Shown in pieces: positions 1 to 11,492 of a DNA stretch of 64,000 bases. Position 1 is the first letter of the stretch. Each line of letters opens with the position of its first letter. This DNA is from Hypericum androsaemum (lineage: Eukaryota; Streptophyta; Magnoliopsida; Malpighiales; Hypericaceae). Under the pieces are notes generated by a model, which ran no database searches, was not told where the DNA came from, and saw only the letters and a program-made list of their open reading frames with translations. The position numbers and the translations under genes are program-made. The stretch is taken from positions 16,405,619 to 16,469,618 of the forward strand of contig OZ023182.1 in NCBI GenBank assembly GCA_963995505.1. The letters run 5' to 3'.

Positions 1-1225
1 GTAATACTTTGTTGTTGGATGGACTGCTAGACCACTCTTACCAATTGATCAATCTTGTCACCCATTTCCTTGACTTGCTCGCCAAATATGGTTTCCTGGA
101 GTTTTGCTGGGCACTAGTGTTGTGTGCTTGCTGACCAAATCGAGAGAAATTTGGCTGAGCATTAGCTTGTTGTGAGTAGCCCATTCCTGGTGGTGTTCAA
201 TCAGCAATGGCCTGGATCTCTTCCAACATTGGACAGTCAGTTGTGGGATGTGCCCCTTTGCAAAGCTGACAAATATCTTGCACCACAGCTGCTTATTCCT
301 TGTCCTTGGTCAGCTTGTCAAGTCTTTTGGTAAGTGCTTCTATTTGAGCTTCGAGCTTCATGTTGGTATTTACTTCGAGTACTCCTCGGGCTGCTTCCTT
401 ACGTGGTTGCCTAGCACGTTCATTTGGCCACATACCATTGACTTCAGCCATTTCCTCCATTAAGCGAGCAGCTTCATCAGCAGTCTTTCTCAAGAACACC
501 CCTTGAGAGGAGGCATCAATATGATCACGGGATGGGCCATCTAACCCGTTGTAGAAGATTTTCATGAGGTTGTCTTGAGTTATACCATGTTGAAGGAAGG
601 CACTTTGGAGATCCGTGAACCGTTCCCAGCCTTCATAGATGCTCTCCCCATCTCCTTGGATAAACGTGTTAATTTCTTGCAAGAGTTTGGCTGACTTGGC
701 CATAGAAAAGAACTTCCGGAGGAAAGCATGGGCCAGATCATTCCAACTCTCAATCGTTTCTCCTTTCAACTTGTTGTACCAAACACGAGCTCGCTCTTTC
801 AAAAAAAAGTAAAAGAGGCGCAGCTTCAAGACATCATCATCGACATTTTGGAATTTCATGATGTTGCAGATATCTTCAAATCAAGATAGATGGTCTTGAG
901 GATCTTCGCTTGGCAAGCCGCCAAATTGGACTGAGTTTTGCAGTAGTCTGACAATCGCAGCTGGAATCTGGAAAGAGTGGGGACGTACAGGTGGTTGTTG
1001 TAGACCATTAGGGTTCCCATTCCATGTAGGAACAGATGATTCTAATAGCATCCTTCTTCGTGGAGCGTCCCCTACAGCTTGGAGCGCTCCGTCTTCCGGA
1101 TTTTGTGCCATTGCTCTCGCTTGGTCTCTCTTTTCACGCCTAATTACCATTTCGAGTACTCCGATGTCAACCTCAAGCACAGTATTTGTGTCAAGGTCCA
1201 GTCCTTCACTCCGGGTTCTTGGCAT
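1..1225 (-). pseudogene. Ty3/gypsy gag remnant
   Basis: The minus strand carries a plant Ty3/gypsy Gag-like reading frame running off the left edge. Upstream part 881-1225 and core 293-859 are in one frame, separated by a TGA at 881-883. The core has the retrotransposon-gag pattern (LKERARVWYNKL, then a WNDLAHAFLRKFF stretch). A second stop at 293-295 precedes a zinc knuckle at about 233-271 (C-x2-C-x3-H-x4-C, residues CQLCKGAHPTTDC). Another stop lies near 200. No protease or polymerase is visible because the element continues outside the window. At least three nonsense codons make this copy non-functional. The lineage is probably Athila/Tat-like, judged from the gag and the tRNA-Asp-type primer site; that assignment is inference. 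Confidence 0.8.
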
Positions 1226-1320
1226 GCACTAGAGAATCCTGAAAAAGAAATCACAAAAAAATTCAGCAAGTTTGCCACACAAAACTAATTGCTTTTGATT
1301 CTATGTCCTAAAATCTCAGT

Positions 1321-1338
1321 TCCGTGTCGACGGCGCCA
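1321..1338 (-). other. Primer binding site, tRNA-Asp type
   Basis: On the minus strand the sequence TGGCGCCGTCG lies 3 nt downstream of the LTR end. This matches the complement of the 3' end of plant tRNA-Asp, the usual primer of Athila-type elements. It fixes the orientation of the element (5' LTR on the right). Confidence 0.65.
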
Positions 1339-1341
1339 ATT

Positions 1342-2872
1342 TGATATACTAAAAATTGATAAACAATTAAACGCACAACCAAATAGTATAATGAATAAGT
1401 AGAGTTTCGAACTGAGGATTGAACACAAAATCAACGCAAATAATTATGTGAAGTGAGAGAATTAAAAGATTGCAGGTGAATAAACAAAATTGAAAATGTA
1501 AATAAAAGATGAGTTGTAAATCAATGGAGATAAACGAGCACGATACCCTTATGGACTACCCATCTATGTCGAGACTATGGTTTTTATGAAGTTCTAACTA
1601 GTATCCGGAGTGTTCTAATGCATCTCCCTAACGCTTCCGCTCATTAGAATGACAAAACTAAGCTAGAGTAGTTCATAATTACTAATCAATGCTTCCGCTC
1701 ATTAATTAGACCAAGAGCTAAGCTAAACTCAATTATGAAGTTAACTCCTAGCGGGTTATCTCTTAGTATCAAGATTCCTCATTAATACCTTAAGACATGT
1801 CAATTGATTCTTCCGTTGATTCTAATGCCTTCCGGTCCATTATTATCAACTAAACATCATAATCTAAGTGATCAAATTAGATTAAGCATTAAGATCATCA
1901 ATTGACAACTACTACGAAAGATAATCAAACCATAGCTAACATGGACGAGTAATCACATAATTAGGGCATCGCACTCACAAGAGAACTACTCGCTAAGCAT
2001 GTTAACAAAGCACAATAGATTAATGAAGAACATGATAGCAATTAACATAAAGGTAGAGATAGAGAAAGCTTAGTCGTGATGATCAAGCTTTGCCAATCCT
2101 TTCCCCGTAGCTAACTGGAATCGCGACTTTATTAAGCTCAAAGGGATGTCTCAATGTTGCAGTAGTAACGTTCCTTTAAAACCTAAGAGACTAAGGCCTA
2201 TATATAGCAAAAAGTCTAACACGAAAATAGAAAAACCTAGAGGAGGTTTAACCTAAACTAGAAGTCTTGCTAGCCAAGTAATAATATAATTATGGTCCTA
2301 GGGCCAAAACAAGAGGCCAAGAGTCGAATACTTCTTAAACGAGTCGAATTTCTAACTAAATATGACGTCCGAAATAAGCTGACATCAGGCAACTTGCGGC
2401 TACTAGTTGACTTGCAGCCGCTAGTTGGGTCTTCAATCAACATTCTCTGTCCCCTCACTAGCGGCCGCTAGTTGACTAGCGACGGAGAGTTTCCCAGCTT
2501 TCTGATCTATCTGCTTCATCGTATCTTCATATTTTGCAGTTTTGGCCCTTTTCTACTTCGAATTTGGCTTCGACTATAAAAGAAAAAATATAAATCTCTC
2601 TTCAAGCTTTCCAACAGTGTCTCATTTGATACAATCGGATACTCGAGCAGAAAGTTATGACTCTTGAAATATAGTCTCTTGAAATTACCCCTCCAACGAC
2701 CTTCATTGAGTCCCAATTTCCTACAAAATATGACAATGGGTAGAAATCTATTCCCGAATATAAATATACTAAAACGATCATAAGACTTGACATGACATGA
2801 TGAATATAACTCAAAACTTGACTAAACACGCTCGAAACATACGACAAAATATGAGCGTTTACACACTCATCA
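1342..2872 (-). repeat. 5' LTR of the truncated Ty3/gypsy element
   Basis: The stretch between the primer site and the flanking transposon reads TG...CA: TGATATAC at the left end and CACTCATCA at the right end on the plus strand. It is AT-rich and about 1.5 kb. The partner LTR is outside the window, so the ends are inferred from the primer site and from the abrupt start of a different repeat at 2873. Degenerate relatives of this LTR occur near 36.2-37.1 and 46.1-46.8 kb. Confidence 0.65.
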
Positions 2873-2989
2873 CACGACATGGCAAGATGTCAAATATCAT
2901 AATAATTACTAATATTTGTGTAATATTTAAAAAAAATCCATCACTCTCGTCTCCTTCCCTTTCCTCCTCCTCCTCCCCTCTCTCTCTCT

Positions 2990-3028
2990 CTCCCCCCCCC
3001 TCCCCCCCCCCCCCCCCCCCCCCCCCCC
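2990..3028. repeat. Poly-C homopolymer tract
   Basis: A nearly pure run of C interrupted by one T, next to a TC-rich stretch. It is non-coding; the glycine- or proline-rich reading frames across it are artefacts of composition. Confidence 0.9.
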
Positions 3029-3603
3029 ATTTCCCCTGGATCTTGTAAACCAAACTGTAAGAGAAACGATGAACCACCCAAAACCGCAATTGAAATTCAA
3101 CCATATGCAACTCTTTAACTACGAAAAAGGCTACAAATTTCACACCCAAAATATTAAAAAGAGTTCTTGTTGATAAAATTTCCTCATACCCATGAATCAT
3201 TTTTTAAAAAGAAAAAAAGGTCAGAAAGGAGCTCAACTCACTAAAGCTACTTAGTCCACTGTCCACCCATGAACTGAGACTTGAGGCTAACGGCTTCAAA
3301 AATAAGAGATGGAAAACAATCCAACCCCTAATTTTTTCTAATCCAATTAGAGAAGAAAGAAACATAAAGGGAGTGGGGAAGAGGAATCTAGGGTTTGAGA
3401 AGGAAACAATCCGCCATCCCCGATCCCAATCTACACTCATTTTTGGTGACTTTTGCCATCCCCGATCCCGACCCGTCATCCTGCCTGCCCGATCTGGCTG
3501 TACCCCATGAAGAGAAGCGTCGTTACCCCTAGAAGCGTTAGTCACGCCACGTTTAGGGCTTGGCCAGAGGCATCTCGGAAAGGTCGCGAAACCCGAATCA
3601 CAG

Positions 3604-3769
3604 AAGAAGAAGAAGAAGTCGCTGAGACATGTGGCGTCCGGAGCTGAAGATGTGTTGGGGAAGAAGGAGGAGGAGGTGGTTGGGAGCTTTGAGGAGTTGG
3701 GTTTGACCGAGGAGGTTATGGGTGCTGTTAGATAGTTGGGGATTGAGGTTGAAGTTCGAATTGAAGGAA
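3604..3769 (+). pseudogene. Captured DEAD-box helicase-like fragment
   Basis: In the frame through 3619 the plus strand reads KKKSLRHVASG..., then VVGSFEELGLTEEVMGAVR, a TAG stop, and LGIEVEV. The pattern F-x2-L-x-L-x4-A-x4-G resembles the Q-motif region that precedes the helicase core in plant DEAD-box helicases of the RH39 type. Only about 50 codons are present, with no Walker A or DEAD motif, and a stop interrupts them. The fragment lies inside element A, so it is interpreted as transduplicated host sequence. The family assignment rests on this short motif alone. Confidence 0.45.
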
Positions 3770-4078
3770 GGAGAAGGGTCGGGGAAGAAGATTGTTCATG
3801 TGTATGATTGGGTTTTTAGTGATTATTTTGATATTTTACCTCCTTGCCATGTCATGTGTACAAGTATCCTAGAAAATTTGACGTGGCATGCCACGTCGTT
3901 ACTAAAATGACGTCGTTTCAACCAGCTCAATTCGGGCAGGTCCGGATAGCTTCCCGTGGACCTTTTTGATGTTAATTTGAATAAGTATGACTCGGTTGGT
4001 CGGTTTTTTACCTCAGGGTACTAAAGTAATTTTGGGCTATACCACAGCGTACTAAAGTGGACTTTTCTCTTGAAATTT

Positions 4079-4732
4079 TGACCAAAAAGATGCCATCACG
4101 CCAAGATGAACCCAAGGGGAATCAACAATCAAAACAAAAATCATGAAACTGGAATGGACTCCACCAAAGTATTGGCTCCTACGGTGTCAACCACATCGGC
4201 CCCAAAACAACTCCAACAAAATCATATTGAAACAAAAAAAATTCAATTTTGAACCAGACTCGAGCAGTGAAAAGCTATAAGGGGGAGGAAGGTCGCCTCC
4301 GTGAACAAATGTTAAATAAAAACCCTAAATTTGAGAAAAAAGGAGAGGCATGAGACATACAAGGAAGGTCACCGGTGGGAGGAGGACGATCTTCTGCGAG
4401 GGAGGAACGGTGCCTGTGGATCGTCGTCGCCATTGAATAAAGAAAATGGTCGCTGCCCGAGGAAAATGAGAACAGAGAGGGAGAGCAGAGGGATAGAGAC
4501 GAGGAAGAAATGGAAGAATAGAGAGACGGGGGGTATAAATGTCATTTTGCAGCCAATTCCGGTTTGGCCGCGGGAATTCTGACCTGTTTTCACGGGATTT
4601 CAAATCCAGGGTTTGAGATACAAATGGAATCACTTTCCCGAGTGAAATTTGTTCCAAACATAGTCACTTTTTTAAAACTCAGGATTTGGATTTTGATTCT
4701 TATTGATTTTAGGTTTCCAAACAGGCTGTTAA
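4079..4732. other. Unassigned spacer
   Basis: The stretch is purine-rich in its middle (4330-4540). Overlapping frames exist on both strands but show no recognisable domain and no consistent codon bias. It may be promoter or UTR remnant of an interrupted gene; I see nothing that proves a gene. Confidence 0.4.
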
Positions 4733-4888
4733 GGAAAAAGTCTACTTTATTACTCTATAATATAGCCAAAAATTACTTTAATACCCTGTGATAAAAAATT
4801 GACCAATCAAATTATACTTATTCTAATTAACATCAACAAGTCCACGGGCAACTGTCCGGACCCTTCCCGACCTACCCAGTCATCTAGA

Positions 4889-5802
4889 CATGGTTTTAAA
4901 AAATACGGTCCTATCGGTGGTTCAACCGGTCGGACCACAAATCGGTAGCTATAGCGGGTCGTTTTTTGCCTTTGACCCAGGTTCCGTATAAACCGCTCAA
5001 AATCCGGTTAGACTGGATGATTTTGAGGTTTGTCCCGACCGGTCAGGAGCAGTTTGTACGGGGGCTTAAAAAAATTGAGCAAACAGTGTAGATTTTCCAA
5101 CTTTTTTTCCCAAAGATACAGAAATCCTCGACACTCTTTACACTTTCTAGTTATCCCCTAGCCGTAAACTCGACGACAGCCCCTCACTCTAGAACAGAAA
5201 ATGGAGGAGCGATTTCCCGGCCTTCTTCCAGCCTCTCGATTCCTGACTTCGAGCGGCCTCCGACCTTTAGCCCGTTCAGCCATCCCGCAGGTAACTCTTT
5301 CACATGCACATATGTTTTGGCTCTTATTCTTGGAATTTAATTTTTATTCATTTTTGGGTGGGGAGTTACATGGATGGCCGTGGGTTTGGAAGGTGAGAAA
5401 AGGGATAAGAGAGAGAAGAGAGAGGAAGAAGAAGAAGGGAAATGTCTCTTGGAAAAAGAAATGTAGGAAAAAGGAGGGAGTCTCGAGAAGGACAAAATTT
5501 ATTGGGAAGGAAAAATATTGGAGATGGGAAAAAAGATGATGTGACCTATACCATCATCTTAATACACCATATATATATATATAGTAAATAAGAAAGTAGA
5601 AAGTAGGTTTACTGGGAGGAGAGGTCAAAGTCTACGTAACCTACACCATATATATAATAATATTATACACTTATTTAATAATTTAAATATTTAAAAAATA
5701 AAAAAAAGTGTGGTCCGACCTGCGGGCTGACCGGTCGGACCATTCAACCCGGAGGACTGGAGAAATCCCAGGTCAGCCTCCGGGTCGTTTTTTAAAACCA
5801 TG
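4889..5802. mobile_element. hAT-like element C nested in element B
   Basis: It starts CATGGTTTTAAAAAA and ends TTTTTTAAAACCATG, so the tips are inverted repeats. The inversion continues inward (GGTTCAACCGGTCGGACC on the left, GGTCCGACC...CCGGTCGGACC on the right). It is flanked by the direct repeat CATCTAGA (4881-4888 and 5803-5810). An 8-bp duplication and such tips fit the hAT superfamily; a 9-bp reading (CATCTAGAC) would fit MULEs instead. No transposase is present, so it is non-autonomous. Confidence 0.8.
5201..5290 (+). pseudogene. Exon-like ORF captured in element C
   Basis: The ATG at 5201 opens a GC-rich, Arg/Ser/Leu-rich reading of about 30 codons (MEERFPGLLPASRF...), ending at a good 5' splice site (CCGCAG|GTAACT at 5290/5291). 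The composition resembles an organelle-targeting first exon. Beyond the donor the frame loses coding character. I do not recognise the parental gene. It probably is a host exon picked up by the element. Confidence 0.4.
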
Positions 5803-6017
5803 CATCTAGACCCTGTCCGTCCAACTAAGCCAACTACATCACTAATTTTTGATGACGTGGCCTCTCTCCTCTCTTCCCCTCCTCTCTTCCTCTCTCTCTC
5901 ACCAAAATCCACTGAAACGACGCCGTGAAAGGATTTCGAATAAATCCCAATTTCCCCCGAAATCCAGGCAAGAAAACAACAGCTCCGACGCGGCTACCTC
6001 CAACACTGTCGTCGCCA

Positions 6018-6423
6018 CTTCGATGCTCCGGATGGAGACCCCGGCGAAGACCCTTCCCGGCCTCAACAAGCCGATAATTTCTGGTTCTGGATTCCCTATC
6101 TCTAATCCAGGTACTGGGTTGCTAACTCACGAGATCTAGTTTTTTAACTGAGCATTTTTTTATGGGTTTCTCTTGTTTATGTTTATTATCAGGCTAAGAA
6201 ATCTCAGGATGATCTGAAGGAGATCACTAGTAAGGTGTTTTTCGATGTCGAGATCGCCGGGAAGCCCGCCGGTATCCCTGCCGGTGTTTTTCGTATCCAC
6301 TCAGTAGACTTCCCCGTGGGACCCCGGGAAATGAAGAATGAGAATTTGGGATTTGCACTTGTTCATTGTTGTCACTTGTGTTGCTGTTGGCGTGTTGATC
6401 TTTCTGGGATTGGATTTGGATGA
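6018..6423 (+). pseudogene. Captured cyclophilin-like fragment
   Basis: An exon-like stretch (about 6018-6109, MLRMETPAKTLPGL...) ends at CCAG|GTACTG. After an intron of about 85 bp ending TTATCAG at 6193 comes a second exon whose first residues AKKSQDDLKEITSKVFFDVE and then IAGKPAG match the start of the mature ER-type cyclophilin (CYP20-1/ROC7 class PPIase). The conserved GLF-x4-PKT-x2-NF core of the enzyme is missing: after GKPAG the frame runs into unrelated sequence. It cannot encode an isomerase. It sits inside element B and is read as a transduplicated fragment of a host cyclophilin gene. Confidence 0.6.
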
Positions 6424-6765
6424 TAACTGTCGGGATCAAACCCTTTTGTTGGATCAAGTCCAAGTTTTTCCGTTGACAGGAGGGGTGCCTACTTAGGGAA
6501 GGAGAGAGAGAAGGAGAAGAGAGAAGAGAGAAGATGAGGAGGAGAGAGGAGAGAGAAGAGAGATGAGGAGGAGGAGAGAGGCCACGTCATCAAAAATTGG
6601 TGATGTGGCTAGCTTAGTTGGACGGACAGGTCGGGAAAAGTTTGGACAGTTGCATGTGAACCTTTTTTATGTTAATTAGAATAAGTACTTGATTGGTCAA
6701 TTTTTTACCATATTATTCTAAAATAATTTTCGGCTATACCACAGAGTACTAAAGTAGATTTTTCC

Positions 6766-7217
6766 TTACTTTTTATTCACCACCTTGTATTCGGTTAATA
6801 ATAGGACCGACTAATCCAAACTCGAGTCGGTTAAGATTTTCAAAAAGTGAACAAACATTTGCAACAATTACATCTTAATGACACGAACATGTGACTTTTA
6901 GGTTAAGATAAAACAAATTTTTCGCTAATTGGCCCAAGTGCTTATTAGTGGTGATACCATGTTACTTGTAACTCATGATCTTTATGTTAAGTTACAATAG
7001 ATCCTTCATACATCGATTGTTGGCTATAATACCAAGTTACTTGTACACCACTTAATAACAGGTTAGCCACAACAATTGAAAAATTTACATGTCATCCGGA
7101 ATATATTGCAAAGCTCATATTCTCTGTTTACCTCGTTCCTCAAATAGGATAGGAAATTAGCTTGCTAAGTTAAATTGTTGTTGTACTTTTTGGGGTCACA
7201 TTATTTGTTGATTTTTT
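6766..7217. other. AT-rich spacer, no gene seen
   Basis: The stretch between element B and the copia element shows no long frames, no RNA gene and no clear terminal repeats. Confidence 0.5.
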
Positions 7218-7490
7218 TGTTGAGAAATAAGATCGAAACGAGTAAAACACGAGATACAAGAATTACGTGAAAACCCCAAAACGGGGAGAAAACTACGGGC
7301 AAAAGAGAGTCGTCCACTATGTGAGTCCAATCGGTTACAAGGTCTCCGTGAGGATTCTCTCTACCTCACAACTCTCAACTAGTACAAATAAGACCTAGGC
7401 ATAGGCCGTATATATATAGGAGACTAGTACTCTATTCTGATCAGGAAATAGAGCCATACTCTAATTAGGAATTTGGAACAATCCCTAACA
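7218..7490 (-). repeat. Copia 3' LTR
   Basis: 273 bp, TG...CA ends, contains a TATATATATAGG motif. It is about 97% identical to the copy at 11647. Confidence 0.95.
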
Positions 7491-7566
7491 AATCTCCACC
7501 TTGGACCAAATTCTATGACTCCAATTTCAACGCTGATCCACCTTCACCACCAGCCCCTAAGGGCAA

Positions 7567-9712
7567 TCAGCTTCGAGCATGAACACCTACCAAGTCCAAG
7601 CAATGCTCGAACTTAGTACCAGAAAGCGGCTTCGTCAACATGTCTGCAGGGTTGTCCTTTGTACCCACCTTGCTCACAATAATGTCACCTTGAGCAACAT
7701 GCTCCCGAATGAAGTGGTACCTCACATTAATGTGCTTTGTCCTCTCATGATGCATAGCATCCCTCGTGAGATGGATAGCACTTTGACTATCACAGTACAC
7801 TGTACCGACCTGCAGCTTCTCACAGATTTCACTGAAGAAATCTTTCAACCAGATAGCCTCCTTCACACCTTCAGTTATAGCCATGTACTCTGCCTCAGTG
7901 GTAGACAACGCCACTGTGGTCTGTAGACAAGCTCTCCAACTGATAGCACATCCTCCAAGAGTGAAGACATATCCAGACAAGGACCTGAACTTATCAATGT
8001 CTCTAGCATAATCTGAATCCACGAAACCAACAACTCCATCACTGGTGCGTCCAAACTGTAGACACACGCCCTTGGTACCCTTCAAGTACCTCATAATCCA
8101 CTCCACTGCTCTCCAATGACCTTCTCCAGGATTTGCCATAAACCTGCTAACAACACTCACAGCATAGGCCAAATTCGGACGTGTGCAAACCATAGCATAC
8201 ATCAGAGAACCAACAGCATTGGAGTATGGAACACCAGACATATAATCGGCCTCAACAGCTGACTTTTCAATATAACTCTCCTGACTCAGAAATAATTTCC
8301 TTGCTCCTCTATCTCTGGCAATCTCCATGCCAAGAATCTTCTTAGCAGGACCCAAATCTTTCATCTCAAACTCGCTACTCAACAGAGCTTTGAGCTTCCT
8401 CACCTCTCCTTTGTCACTGGCAGCAATTAACATGTCATCCACATACAGGAGCAAATACACTTGGGAACCATCACATAGCCTTTTCAGGTAAACACAACTA
8501 TCATACTTTGCTCCTCTCATAACCATGAGAAATCATAAAGGAATCAAACTTTTTATACCACTGCCTCAGAGACTGTTTAAGGCCATACATGGACTTCTTC
8601 AACAAGCACACATGGTCTTCTTTGCCTTCAACATGAAAACTCTCAGGCTGTGCCATATAAATTTGCTCCTCAAGCTCTCCATTCAAGAAAGCTGTATTCA
8701 CATCAAGCTGTTCAAGCTCCAAATCCTGCATAGCAACAATACCAAGAAGAGAACGAATCGAGGTATGCTTCACAACTGGTGAAAATACCTCATTAAAGTC
8801 CACACCAGGAATCTGACTATATCCTCTAGCCACTAGCCGAGCCTTGTATTTAGGCTCTTCAACTCCAGGTATACCATCTTTCTTCTTGAATACCCACTTG
8901 CAGCTGACAACCTTCTTATCCTTAGGCAGCTTAGTAATCTCCCAAGTCTTGTTCTTGTGAAGAGATTCTATCTCTTCCTCCATCGCAACCAACCATCTAG
9001 AAGAGTCTTTCGACTTCACAGCATTTGAGTAACTAGACGGTTCTTCACAGCTATCAACTTCTTCTGCCACATTCAGGGCAAAAGCAACAATATCAGCCTC
9101 ACCCAACTTCTGTGGAGGCCTGATAATTCTTCTGGGCCTGTCTCTAGCAATAGAATACGCTGGCTCCCTCTCAACTGTGCCAACATTCTCAGCTTCATCG
9201 GACAACCCACCATGAGTAGGACCATGGCAATCAACATCACGGAAGGAACTCGCTTTTGGATCAGCATCAAACTCTACCTGCACTTTTGACTTTTGCAAGT
9301 CCACACTTGGAGTACTCGGAACACCAGGTGAAGAAACATCCTCCCTCTTACTCAGCATGGCTGTCTCTTTGAAAATAACATTCCTACTCAACAAGACCTT
9401 AGACAGATCGGGACACCACAACTTGTATCCCTTCACTCCAGAAATATAGCCAAGGAAGATACACTTCACAGATCTTGGCTCTAACTTGCCATTATTCACA
9501 TAAGCAGAGGCAGGACACCCAAATATCTTCAAAACAACATAATTAGGAGGATTTTTAGACCATAATTCTTCAAGTACCTTACCATCAAGTGATGCATGAG
9601 GTGAACGATTGACAAGGTGACAGGCAGTGGAAGCAACTTCAGCCCAAAATGACTTAGACAAACCAGCATTTGACAGCATACAACGAACTTTCTCTAACAA
9701 AGTTCTGTTCAT
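7567..9712 (-). pseudogene. Copia reverse transcriptase / RNase H
   Basis: The frame 8501-9712 begins just after the stop at 9731-9733 with the integrase C-terminal part (MNRTLLEKVR, next to the position of the catalytic Glu). It continues into RT (WVFKKK, ARLVARGYSQ, AFLNGELEE, KKSMYGLKQ). A one-base shift near 8510-8526 moves to the frame 7567-8526, which holds YVDDM, the RT thumb and RNase H ([36 protein letters not shown]). About 40 residues expected between SYIEK and [14 protein letters not shown] are missing, an in-frame internal deletion. It ends close to the polypurine tract as expected. Confidence 0.9.
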
Positions 9713-9730
9713 TCTTTCAGCGACTCTATT

Positions 9731-10519
9731 CTATTGAGGTGTACCAGGGATTGTCTTATGCCTGACAATACCCTCATTCTTACAGAACTCATCAAACCAA
9801 CTAGAGCAAAACTCTAATCCATTGTCTGTGCGGAGATGCTTGACATCTCTCCCAGTCTGCTTTTCAATCATAGTCTTCCACTGCTTGAAAGTGACAAAGA
9901 CATGATCCTTGCTCTTCAAGAAGAATGCACACACCTTCCTCGAATAATCATCAATAATAGTCAGCATATACTTGGAACCATTCTTTGTTGCAACTTGAGA
10001 CGGTCCCCAAAGATCAGAATGAACATAGTCAAGTTTTCCCTTTATAGTGTGGACACCTTTCAGAAAACTGACTTTCTTCTGCTTGCCAAACACACAGTGC
10101 TCACAAAATTCTAGCTTCCCAATACCCTGTCCACTTAATAATCCTCTCCTATTTAGCTCGGTCATGCCTTTCTCACTCATGTGACCAAGTCGCATATGCC
10201 ACAATGAGGTATTCTCAGAATCTGTCAATGAGCCAGATGCAGTAGCAGCAGTCTCTTTAACTGTAGAACCCTGCAAAATGTACAGATTTTCAACCTCTTT
10301 CTTGGCCTTCATATGCACTAATGAGTTCTTACTCACACGAAAAACTCCACCTTCTCCGGTATACTTGTACCCTAATGTATCAAGAGTACTCAGCGAAATC
10401 AAGTTCCGCTTCAAATCAGGGATATGTCTCACATTCGTCAAGGTTCGAATGACACAATCATGCATTTTGATCTTCACTGTGCCAATACCAACAACCTTGC
10501 AGACAAAATTATTTTCCAT
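9731..10519 (-). pseudogene. Copia GAG-pre-integrase and integrase core
   Basis: The frame carries the GAG-pre-integrase HHCC zinc finger (HMRLGHMS ... CEHCVFGK) and the integrase core with its first Asp (HSDLWGPS) and second Asp (RTDNGLEF). It ends at a TAG (9731-9733) that replaces a Gln just before the NRVAERMN motif containing the catalytic Glu. The frame is the same as that of the upstream gag and the downstream RT segment, so this is a single nonsense change rather than a real gene end. Confidence 0.9.
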
Positions 10520-10555
10520 GAGAACATTACCCTCCGCACGTTCATATGTTGAAAA

Positions 10556-11492
10556 TCAGTCCCGGATGGGACACATATGAAACGTACAAGCAGAATCAAG
10601 GACCCAAGCAGCATCAATTTTAGACTTCCCATCAATCACATACAAAAGGTCTCCATCAGATTCTTCTTTCTGAGTGGTGGTGGCAACACTAGGACTGCCG
10701 CTATCAGAACTTTCTCCTTTCGGAGCACTGGACTTTTCGCCCTTCTTCTTGTTCTTCAACTCCGGACAGAACCATTTAATATGCCCAACCTTATGATAAT
10801 TGAAACAAGTCTTATCCTTGTGCCTTGACCTTGATTTGCTTCTGCTCTTCTTCTTCGAACCAGACTTAGCATTCCTCTCCTCAGACCTCCCTCTCACGAC
10901 CAAACCAGTCCCTTGGCTATTTTCAGAGGAACTCACAGTGTGCTTATCAATTCTCTCTTTCTCCAAGAGCGAATCATGAACATCATCCCAACTCAGAGTA
11001 TCATGGCTGAACAACAGAGTATCTCTGAATTGCTGATAAGAAGCAGGCAAGGAGCACAATAACAATAAAGCAAGATCTTCATCGTCATATTTCACATTCA
11101 GAGTTCTAAGATCAGCCACTATATCCTTAAATTCATTAAGGTGGTCGTGAGCAGACTTATCTTCTTGCATCCGGATAGAAAACAGTCGTTGCTTCAAGCA
11201 CAGTTTGTTGGTCAAACTCTTGGGCATGCACAACTTTTCAAGCTTTGCCCATAATGAGGAAGCTATTGTCTCCTTCAACACGTCCCGCAAAATATCATCT
11301 GACAGATGCAACTGGATCTGACTCACAGCCTTACGGTTCTTTGACGCCTTCATCGTAGCATCCCAACTCGAAGGCATCGACTTTTCATCAAGTAGAGTCT
11401 CATCGAGCTCTAAATGTGTCAGAATAGCGCACATCTTGACCTGCCACAGAAAAATTAGTTTTTCTCGTCAACTGAGGAATCTCGTACTTCAT
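10556..11492 (-). pseudogene. Copia gag and protease start
   Basis: A UBN2-type gag (LKQRLFSIRMQEDKSAHDHL...) is followed by a zinc knuckle CFNYHKVGHIKWFC in which the second Cys is replaced by Tyr. The protease motif LDSACTFHMCP follows. A TGA at 10556-10558 sits where Trp is usual. The likely original start is the ATG at 11490-11492 (MKYEIPQL...). A 2-nt loss near 11450 shifts that start out of frame with the rest, so the visible frame starts at an internal Met (11434). Confidence 0.85.

Larger units (their letters stand above)
2873..4069. mobile_element. Long-TIR MULE-like element A, left end lost
   Basis: The right terminal repeat (about 3800-4069, ending ACTAAAGTGGACTTTTCTC) matches the right arm of the complete element at 56878-58099, including the ACGTGGCATGCCACGTCG palindrome and the GGGCAGGTCCGGA stretch. 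The left side starts in the middle of the corresponding left arm (GACATGGCA...), directly at the gypsy LTR end. The LTR element therefore probably inserted into, or deleted, the left arm. The following TTGAAATTT (4070-4078) is the candidate target duplication. The interior holds a poly-C tract and a captured helicase-like fragment. Confidence 0.65.
4733..6765. mobile_element. Long-TIR MULE-like element B with captured gene
   Basis: The ends GGAAAAAGTCTACTTTA and (inverted) TAAAGTAGATTTTTCC match the family termini seen at 39693 and 56878. The arms continue through ACTTATTCTAATTAACAT, CTGTCCGGAC-like segments and GATGACGTGGCC. Without the nested 914-bp element the unit is about 1.1 kb. The interior carries a GC-rich, exon-like cyclophilin fragment with a GT-AG intron. 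No clear target duplication was found at its ends, so the exact boundaries are uncertain by a few bases. Confidence 0.7.

Noticed and set aside
4325..4657. 110-codon minus-strand ORF
   Set aside because: Competes with open frames on the other strand; no domain, splice or promoter support.
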